Source: Puniceicoccales bacterium
GTDB taxonomy: Bacteria; Verrucomicrobiota; Verrucomicrobiia; Opitutales; JAIRKQ01
Length of the DNA: 11,779 bases
Direction of reading: 5' to 3'
Assembly (NCBI GenBank): GCA_031289835.1
Contig: JAITOW010000059.1
Span: 1-11,779 of the forward strand
Shown: positions 6,645-11,779 of the stretch, piece by piece
Position numbering within the stretch: position 1 is the stretch's first letter
Layout of the letters: every line of letters begins with the position of its first letter
The notes under the pieces: model-generated
What the model was told of the DNA's origin: nothing
Seen by the model: only the letters and a program-made list of their open reading frames with translations
The model's database searches: none
Made by a program: the position numbers and the translations under genes

Positions 6645-8295
6645 TCTCTCCGCTTATGGTGCCATAAATTTTTTTTGCAATCCTGATAGCTTCTTCAATA
6701 TCCTGGCCATAGTTTTCAGCTCCAGTTGAGTCGAGGATTTGCGACCGATGTAACCTTTTAGCGACCGCATCCTGGGCCTCGCATATGATAATCTTGCGCC
6801 CATTTGATGCAAATCTGTCGATGATCACATGAAGTTCTTGCAGCCCACTCGTATCTATGAAGGAAACCCTTTGCATGCGCAAAATCAATACTTTAACGTC
6901 GCAGGCTATGCCGTTTATGGTATCTTCAAATTTGTCAGTCATTCCAAAAAATAGTGGCCCATGTATGGAATAAACAGCTATTTCATGAGGCAAAGACGCG
7001 ATGTGATGGCTGCGAAATTCTTTGCATTGCTCACAGCTCACATCGGACACCGCCGACAATCTGTACATCAAAATTAGGGCCGATAGCACAACACCGACAT
7101 TGACGGCGAATACGATGCCGCAAACGATTGTCAGCAAGAATGTTACTATTAATGTGACGGCATCCAGTTTTGGAGCATGTACGATTGTCGATACAAACGA
7201 TTTGGCGCAGCTCATATTGTAGGCAACCATGAATATTATGGCAGCGAGCGTGGCAAGTGGGATGTTTGTCGCCAAGGGCGCGCAGAAGCAAATGGTGAAC
7301 AGCAGCGTTATCGAGCTGACTATGCCGGCAAGGGGGGAATTTCCGCCGGCATTAACGCTTGATATTGTGCGAGCGAGGGATCCCGTCGACGCGATGCCAC
7401 CAAACAGCGGAGCCACAATGTTTCCAATGCCCTGCCCTATTAGATCCTGATTCAACGAGTGCTTGGCACTGGTCATTCTGTCGATAATAACCGCAGATAG
7501 TAGGGATTCTATGGCGCCGAGCATGGCGATGGCGAATGCCGATGAAAGCAGCGAAGTTATCCTGTGCAGCGAAACATCCGGGGGCAGGTGCAGCCTTGGT
7601 AGGGAACTTGGCATCCCGCCAAAGGCACTGCCGATTGTGGCTAGGGATTCGAATTTAAAGATAAATTGGACGGTCATTCCAAAAATTAAAGCCAATATTG
7701 GTCCTGGAATTACCCTGAGTGGCGTTTTTTTACTAAAAATAAGTATCAGCAGGCTTGCACAGGCCACGGCAGTTGTTGGGATGCTGATCGAAGGCAAAGC
7801 CTGGGCAATGCACGACAGCTTTCCTCCAAAATCCACCGGCAGCTTGTCGCACGTCAGCCCAAGAAAATTCGGAAGTTGCCCTATGAAAAGGTTGACTGCG
7901 AGACCGGATGTGAAGCCAATTATCACCTGTTCCGGTATGAATTTAATTACCTTGCCAACCTTGGCAACTCCCATGATCATCAACATGCAGCCGGCCATGA
8001 TCGTGGCAAGTTGCAGGCCATCGAAGCCAAATTGGGAAGAAATCGAAACTAACACACCAATGAATGCACCCGTTGGCCCGGAAATTTGTACCCGTGACCC
8101 GCCTAATATGGAGACACATAAGGCCGCGATCATTGCCGTGTGCAAGCCGACTTCAGGCTTAACGTTTGAGGAAATGGCAAAGGCCATGGATAGCGGTATG
8201 GACACAACCCCAACAACAATCCCCGCACACACATTCTGGAATGCGTTTTTCCTAGAAAACAATCCACTGCGAACCGCTTCGACAAGTGCTATCAT
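6574..8295 (-). CDS. SulP/SLC26 family anion transporter with C-terminal STAS domain
   Basis: This is an inner-membrane secondary transporter. Family members move sulfate, bicarbonate or C4-dicarboxylates, and the substrate cannot be told from sequence. The membrane domain spans about residues 15-412 with many hydrophobic helices. Family marks are SIPLSMAFAI (32-41), SGPTGAF (72-78), IPEQVIIGFTSG (120-131), the E263 region (AIESLLSA), NQDLIGQG (282-289) and ASTGSLART (302-310). The STAS domain covers about 438-545, with FIDTSGLQEL (479-488) as its signature loop. Residues after about 546 form a basic, histidine-containing tail with no family counterpart. That tail is encoded by the DNA that overlaps the prepilin peptidase gene, and the overlap is 71 nt. 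No clear Shine-Dalgarno precedes the ATG. Confidence 0.93.
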   Translation of the reverse strand: MIALVEAVRSGLFSRKNAFQNVCAGIVVGVVSIPLSMAFAISSNVKPEVGLHTAMIAALCVSILGGSRVQISGPTGAFIGVLVSISSQFGFDGLQLATIMAGCMLMIMGVAKVGKVIKFIPEQVIIGFTSGLAVNLFIGQLPNFLGLTCDKLPVDFGGKLSCIAQALPSISIPTTAVACASLLILIFSKKTPLRVIPGPILALIFGMTVQFIFKFESLATIGSAFGGMPSSLPRLHLPPDVSLHRITSLLSSAFAIAMLGAIESLLSAVIIDRMTSAKHSLNQDLIGQGIGNIVAPLFGGIASTGSLARTISSVNAGGNSPLAGIVSSITLLFTICFCAPLATNIPLATLAAIIFMVAYNMSCAKSFVSTIVHAPKLDAVTLIVTFLLTIVCGIVFAVNVGVVLSALILMYRLSAVSDVSCEQCKEFRSHHIASLPHEIAVYSIHGPLFFGMTDKFEDTINGIACDVKVLILRMQRVSFIDTSGLQELHVIIDRFASNGRKIIICEAQDAVAKRLHRSQILDSTGAENYGQDIEEAIRIAKKIYGTISGENDMFTRTTVHHRSMHRKLPRGMR

Positions 8296-8317
8296 AGTGC
8301 AATATCACGATCGAACA

Positions 8318-8352
8318 CAGTTAATGCAAAAACAAAAATAAGTCAATGACTT
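8318..8352 (-). promoter_or_regulatory. possible SulP gene promoter with overlapping palindrome
   Basis: A 13-bp palindrome, AAGTCA-A-TGACTT, lies at 8340-8352. On the minus strand it contains TTGACT (8341-8346), one base from a consensus -35. No good -10 sits 17 nt downstream (TAACTG at 8318-8323 is poor), so promoter assignment is tentative. The palindrome is symmetric enough to be an operator, but no regulator gene is nearby. Confidence 0.28.
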
Positions 8353-8457
8353 TTGTAAAAAATTTCGCCACACCAATGAAAACACCGGCAATATTCTTTT
8401 CCACAAAAATCTTGCGCTTTTTGGCAATTGGCATTTATGTTTATCGCAGGTTTAGCT

Positions 8458-10038
8458 ATGATTTCTTTTATTCAGCAGATTTTACAAAAGCATCACAAAT
8501 GGATTTTTGGCACATTGTTGGGCGTAGTCATCGTAGCTTTTGTGTTTACAGTTGGAGCGACGCCGGGGATAGTTGGTAAAAAACGCAGGGTGATTTTTTA
8601 TGGTAAAAATCTGCTGTCTTGGAAGGAAATGAAGCCGATTGTGAACGCCGCTTGGATTTCATCTAAAACCACAGAGTTTTCCATACAATCAAAGGAGCAG
8701 CTCGATCAATTGGTCTTGATTAGGTGTGCCCTGTTGTCCCAGGCTGATATGCTGCAGATCCCACCGGTGGACGACAGGGGTTTATCCGAGTTTATAAAAA
8801 CTTTGCCCGGGTTTTTTGGCGAAAAAAACGCATTTTCCAAGGAGAAATATGACGCATTTTTGGCCGCATGTGAGCGCAATGGATTTAGTAAATCCGAAGT
8901 GCGAACGGCGCTGCTTGATGATCAGCGGATCGGTGTGTTGAAGCGGGCTGTGGCCGGCAATGGAATTATATTCGACTATCAATTGAAAAAAACTCTATCG
9001 ATGTTCTATTCCGAGTATGATTTGGCCGTTGCTGAGCTGAGTTATAATTCATTCACACCGAAAATAAGTGCCAGCGAATTTGATTTGCAAAAATTTTACG
9101 AAAAACATTCAAACAAGTATCGCATACCCGAAATGGTGGCCACTTCCATCGTTCGCTTCGAAGCCACCCAGCCAAAAAAAGACGCTCAACCACCTCCCGA
9201 ATCTATTTTACGCGAATATTTTCAGACCGAGCGTGAAAAATTCAGCGCCTATCCCGACTTTGAATCGGCCAAGGATGAGGTTGTCTCCCAGTATTTAAAG
9301 CTTGAATCGCAGAGACTGGCCGGCCAGAACGCGGACGAATTTGTCAGTGAATTGTATGGAAATGACATTGGGCTGAATTCCAAGGAATGGCAGGATTTGT
9401 TGTCAAAATTTGGAGTCACAAAGGAAAAAGTTGCCGCCTATTCCAGGCTTAAGTTACCCGAAGTTAATGGTGTTCCCGAAGCGGCGCTACTCAGCGTTTG
9501 TAACATGGACTCTTCACGCTACTATTCCGATCCATTTGTGACTGATTTTGGCGCCGCGGTTCTAATCGTTGAGGGCCGCAAGGAAGCTTACATACTACCG
9601 TTCAGCGAAGCCAAGCAATATGTGGAGCAAGACGTGCGCGAGGAAAAAAGAAAGAACAAATTTAAAACTTTGGTGGAGGAAATAGAAAAATTTTTCAGAG
9701 AGACAACACAGGCAAATGCACCAACCGATTTTGAAAAATATGAGCTAATGCCGCAGTTTTTCGATGGAATCTCCCTGATTAAAGACGCAGAAAAGGTGGA
9801 CAGTAAAATTTTCAGGGCCCTAAGTCTCATGAAAGAGAATGAGCGCGTTCGTTCCATAGCGGTTGACGACGGCGTAGCCTTTATCGTGGTTTTGGATTGC
9901 CGAACACCGTCCTACGCTGATATGAAAGAAAAAGATGGGGGCGAAATCGAAAAAAGGCTTTTCATGTTTGATCGGGATTTTTGTTTTGCAGAATATGCCA
10001 ACTGGCTAGTTGAGCGCAGGTTGAGCAAAATAAAATAA
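8458..10038 (+). CDS. PpiD/SurA_N-like membrane-anchored periplasmic chaperone
   Basis: The architecture is that of PpiD: a short basic cytoplasmic head, one transmembrane helix at about residues 14-33, then a large soluble periplasmic part. A SurA_N-type helical region covers about 65-185, including a segment like PpiD's (GFFGEKNAFSKEKYDAFLAA). PpiD proteins help newly exported proteins fold near the Sec translocon. From this start the protein has 526 residues, against 623 in E. coli PpiD. I cannot find a complete parvulin rotamase domain. Only a piece resembling its last strand (SDPFVTDFG, about 346-354) is visible, so catalytic activity is doubtful. The frame opens at TTG 8428, with ATG 8437 also possible. 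ATG 8458 fits the family N-terminus and has AGG 7 nt upstream. dapA follows after 19 nt. Confidence 0.8.
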   Translation: MISFIQQILQKHHKWIFGTLLGVVIVAFVFTVGATPGIVGKKRRVIFYGKNLLSWKEMKPIVNAAWISSKTTEFSIQSKEQLDQLVLIRCALLSQADMLQIPPVDDRGLSEFIKTLPGFFGEKNAFSKEKYDAFLAACERNGFSKSEVRTALLDDQRIGVLKRAVAGNGIIFDYQLKKTLSMFYSEYDLAVAELSYNSFTPKISASEFDLQKFYEKHSNKYRIPEMVATSIVRFEATQPKKDAQPPPESILREYFQTEREKFSAYPDFESAKDEVVSQYLKLESQRLAGQNADEFVSELYGNDIGLNSKEWQDLLSKFGVTKEKVAAYSRLKLPEVNGVPEAALLSVCNMDSSRYYSDPFVTDFGAAVLIVEGRKEAYILPFSEAKQYVEQDVREEKRKNKFKTLVEEIEKFFRETTQANAPTDFEKYELMPQFFDGISLIKDAEKVDSKIFRALSLMKENERVRSIAVDDGVAFIVVLDCRTPSYADMKEKDGGEIEKRLFMFDRDFCFAEYANWLVERRLSKIK

Positions 10039-10057
10039 TTGACAGGTTTATCAAAAT

Positions 10058-10936
10058 GTGCACCCCTCCGGAACGGTGGAGCATGGTGTTTACACGGCGT
10101 TGGTGACTCCCTTTGTTGAAGGGGAGGTGTCCCGTGATTGTCTGAATGGGCTCATCGATTTTCAAATTGAGGCTGGAGTGAGGGGCATTATTGTTTGCGG
10201 GACTACCGGCGAGGCACCGACACTTTCCCGCGGTGACTATGAAAACGTTTTGAAACATACCGTTGGGCGCGTTGCCGGAAGGATCAAAGTTTTCGCCGGT
10301 GTTGGATCCTTTGATACGAAACGGGCGGTGAGCAAAGCAAAGCTTGCCCACGAGCTTGGTTTGGACGGCATGTTGGCGGTTACGCCGTACTATAATAAGC
10401 CCACCCAAGTCGGGTTAATCGAGTATTTTCGCCGCATTGCCGATTCCACGGATAGGCCCGTTATTCTCTACTCCGTGCCATCCAGATGCGTTGTCGAAAT
10501 CGCCGTCGACACCGTGAAAACCTTGGCGAATGAATGTAAAAATATCTGCGCGATCAAGGAAGCAACGGACAATTGTGCCCGCGTCGATGCGATTCGCGAG
10601 GCACTTCCAAAGAATTTCGTCATTCTAAGTGGAAATGATTCCATGACGATTCCATTTATGTCTTTGGGGGCCAGTGGGGTGGTTAGTGTTGCCTCAAATT
10701 TATTGCCACGGGAGATGGTTTCCATCGTTGAATATGCCCATGGAGGCGATTACGTATCAGCTTTGGCGGAATATCGAAAAATTTATCCGGTTGTGAGCAG
10801 GCTTTTTGTGGAAACTAATCCGCTACCGATAAAGTATTTGCTCCACAAAAAAGATTTCATAAAATCAGACGAATGCCGATCACCCCTCGGCAGGTTGTGT
10901 GAAAAAAGCATCGCCGAATTGGGTAAACTTTTGTAA
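10058..10936 (+). CDS. dapA: 4-hydroxy-tetrahydrodipicolinate synthase
   Basis: DapA condenses pyruvate with aspartate semialdehyde, the first committed step to diaminopimelate and lysine. It supplies the cross-linking residue of Gram-negative peptidoglycan. The 292-residue (beta/alpha)8 protein keeps all expected active-site residues: GTTGE at 48-52 (T49, T50), TPYYNKP at 109-115 (Y111), Y138 and R143 in YSVPSR, and the Schiff-base lysine K167 in AIKEAT. GNDS and the glycine-rich GASGV segment are also present. The start is GTG 10058. GTG 10076, giving MEHGVYTALVTPF, fits the family N-terminus equally well. AGG occurs 11 nt before the first GTG. It lies 19 nt after the PpiD-like gene and is probably co-transcribed with it, and it converges on nusB with a 21-nt gap and no clear terminator. 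Confidence 0.97.
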   Translation: MHPSGTVEHGVYTALVTPFVEGEVSRDCLNGLIDFQIEAGVRGIIVCGTTGEAPTLSRGDYENVLKHTVGRVAGRIKVFAGVGSFDTKRAVSKAKLAHELGLDGMLAVTPYYNKPTQVGLIEYFRRIADSTDRPVILYSVPSRCVVEIAVDTVKTLANECKNICAIKEATDNCARVDAIREALPKNFVILSGNDSMTIPFMSLGASGVVSVASNLLPREMVSIVEYAHGGDYVSALAEYRKIYPVVSRLFVETNPLPIKYLLHKKDFIKSDECRSPLGRLCEKSIAELGKLL

Positions 10937-10957
10937 ATTGGATATCGGTCTCTCGGT

Positions 10958-11416
10958 TTACCTCCTGGGAGTTCGGGAGGGTCTGGCCAGTGTAGACTTT
11001 ATGTTGTCCAGAACTCCGTTTAGGAAGCGATTTGACTCGTCCGTGGAGAGCTCTTTCCCCAGTTCGATTGCCTCATTCATCGAAACGATCGGAGGAATGT
11101 CATCCCTGAAGAGCATCTCATACATCGCCAGTCGCAATATTGCCAGATCAACCTTGGCTATTCGGGGTATCGTCCAATTTTTTGCATTTTTTTCAATCAG
11201 TTCGTCGATGACGTCCAAATTTTCCACGGCCCCAATTGACAGCTCACGGGCAAACTTATAAAATGCTTTGGCTTCCGGACCGTAATGCTTCACGAACTCG
11301 TCGACGTACTGCGCCAATTCGCGCAAACTTTCACCGGGATTTATGGACCACGAGTACAGAAACTGCACGGCCAACATCCTGTTTTTTCTCCTCGGAGATG
11401 ATTCATCGGTCGCCAC
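10958..11416 (-). CDS. nusB: transcription antitermination factor NusB
   Basis: NusB binds boxA RNA with NusE (ribosomal protein S10) and takes part in rRNA antitermination. The 152-residue all-helical protein shows the family pattern. A basic N-terminus (PRRKNRMLAVQFLYSW, about 8-23) is followed by the central IDELIEKNAKNW (70-81) and IPRIAKVDLAILRLAMYEM (83-101). It then has the C-terminal VSMNEAIELGKELSTDES (110-127) and FLNGVLDNI (130-138). The start is GTG 11416, with no clear Shine-Dalgarno. The only downstream ATG would remove the basic RNA-binding N-terminus, so GTG is preferred. E. coli NusB has 139 residues, and the excess lies mostly at both ends. ribH, a frequent partner, is absent. 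The gene converges with dapA and is divergent from tadA. Confidence 0.95.
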   Translation of the reverse strand: MATDESSPRRKNRMLAVQFLYSWSINPGESLRELAQYVDEFVKHYGPEAKAFYKFARELSIGAVENLDVIDELIEKNAKNWTIPRIAKVDLAILRLAMYEMLFRDDIPPIVSMNEAIELGKELSTDESNRFLNGVLDNIKSTLARPSRTPRR

Positions 11417-11517
11417 CAGTGCAGTGCTATCTGAATTATCTGCCCGGTCAAGTCATTTGTTGGACATGCGGGGAAACATGTATTGAGATTATTTCATATT
11501 CTGGTATTGTGGAGTGA

Positions 11518-11779
11518 ATGGAGTGTCCATTCGAGAAAAAATTTCCCTCGCAATTAATTATAAACGATGAATATTACATGTCCTTTGCATACAATGAGGC
11601 GATTTTAGCGTGGAAGGCCGATGAAACTCCCGTCGGGGCTGTGGCGGTTGCCAACGGAGAAATCATCGCGAGCTGCCATAATTCCGTAATCACACTTAAC
11701 GATCCGACGGCTCACGCCGAAATCCTGGCAATTACGCAGTCTGCCCGTGCCATCGGCGATTGGAGGCTGAATGACGTCA
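11518..11779 (+). CDS. tadA: tRNA-specific adenosine deaminase, N-terminal part (cut by window edge)
   Basis: TadA deaminates the wobble adenosine of tRNA-Arg(ACG) to inosine, allowing one tRNA to read several CGN codons. Only the first 87 residues are in the window. They include PVGAVAV at 38-44, DPTAHAE at 62-68 with zinc ligand H66 and proton-shuttle E68, and DWRL at 81-84. The downstream PCxxC zinc pair lies outside. The DPTAHAE form and the RL after it point to TadA rather than cytidine or guanine deaminase, although these relatives cannot be fully excluded from a partial gene. The ATG has GGAG 3 nt upstream, a short spacing. An N-terminal extension of about 20 residues precedes the usual start of the domain, and ATG 11578 is an alternative. 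The start lies 101 bp from divergent nusB. Confidence 0.85.
   Translation, partial: MECPFEKKFPSQLIINDEYYMSFAYNEAILAWKADETPVGAVAVANGEIIASCHNSVITLNDPTAHAEILAITQSARAIGDWRLNDV

Noticed and set aside
5992..6729. Plus-strand open frame (245 codons) opposite the prepilin peptidase and SulP end
   Set aside because: It is antisense to the GLGD and GSFLGV motifs of the peptidase. The translation is low-complexity and Pro/Ser-rich with no recognisable fold.
7463..8341. Long plus-strand open frame (292 codons) opposite the SulP gene
   Set aside because: It is antisense to a strongly recognised transporter with its motifs intact, its translation has no domain or membrane pattern, and it lacks a convincing ribosome site. 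It is a shadow of codon use.
8346..8579. Small plus-strand frame (77 codons) at the PpiD-like gene start
   Set aside because: It overlaps the anchor helix of the PpiD-like protein in another frame, with no recognisable product. Only its first third is in intergenic DNA.
10039..10044. Perfect TTGACA just after the PpiD-like gene stop, as a dapA promoter
   Set aside because: No -10-like hexamer lies 15-19 nt downstream, and a transcript from it would start inside dapA. Co-transcription with the upstream gene is simpler.
10961..10983. CCTCC/GGAGG hairpin at the nusB 3' end as a dapA/nusB terminator
   Set aside because: The stem falls in the last nusB codons and no T-run follows on either strand. 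The loop is large for so short a stem.
11483..11510. TTGAGA and TATTGT with a 16-nt spacer as a tadA promoter
   Set aside because: The transcript would start next to the ATG and exclude the GGAG ribosome site, and the -10 is weak. I do not list it as a feature.

Overview
This 11.8 kb window is a compact stretch of bacterial chromosome. It holds ten protein genes, nine complete and one cut by the right edge, in short head-to-tail groups with little intergenic DNA. I see no rRNA, tRNA, CRISPR array, insertion sequence or phage gene. The genes indicate a Gram-negative-type cell: diaminopimelate synthesis (DapA), a rod-type peptidoglycan transpeptidase (PBP2), the MEP isoprenoid route (IspE), a membrane-anchored PpiD/SurA-like periplasmic chaperone and a prepilin peptidase. 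The PpiD-like N-terminus (short cytoplasmic head, one helix, SurA_N-type region) and the general protein style recall Verrucomicrobiota/PVC relatives. That placement is an inference from memory of family style, not a computed one.

Layout. Positions 1-153 are AT-rich and non-coding. Next comes a leftward operon, in transcription order pyrH (UMP kinase), frr (ribosome recycling factor), an M20 metallodipeptidase and mrdA (PBP2). Its genes are 2 to 15 nt apart or overlap by 4 nt. A divergent promoter region (about 4670-4876) separates it from rightward ispE. ispE converges on a second leftward pair: a SulP anion transporter with a STAS domain, then a prepilin peptidase whose start lies 71 nt inside the transporter gene. 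A further divergent region (8296-8457) precedes a rightward pair, a PpiD-like chaperone followed by dapA. dapA converges on leftward nusB, and nusB is divergent from the window-edge tadA.

Most of the content is core housekeeping: nucleotide supply and translation (pyrH, frr, tadA), transcription antitermination (nusB), cell wall (mrdA, dapA, possibly the dipeptidase), isoprenoids (ispE) and envelope folding. I did not find an obviously new system. The points worth a second look are the 71-nt SulP/prepilin peptidase overlap, the altered cysteine spacing in the prepilin peptidase, the apparent lack of a working rotamase domain in the PpiD-like protein, and the detachment of pyrH-frr from rpsB-tsf with the pair instead heading a cell-wall operon. 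Promoter reading also places the starts of pyrH and ispE well inside the longest open frames.
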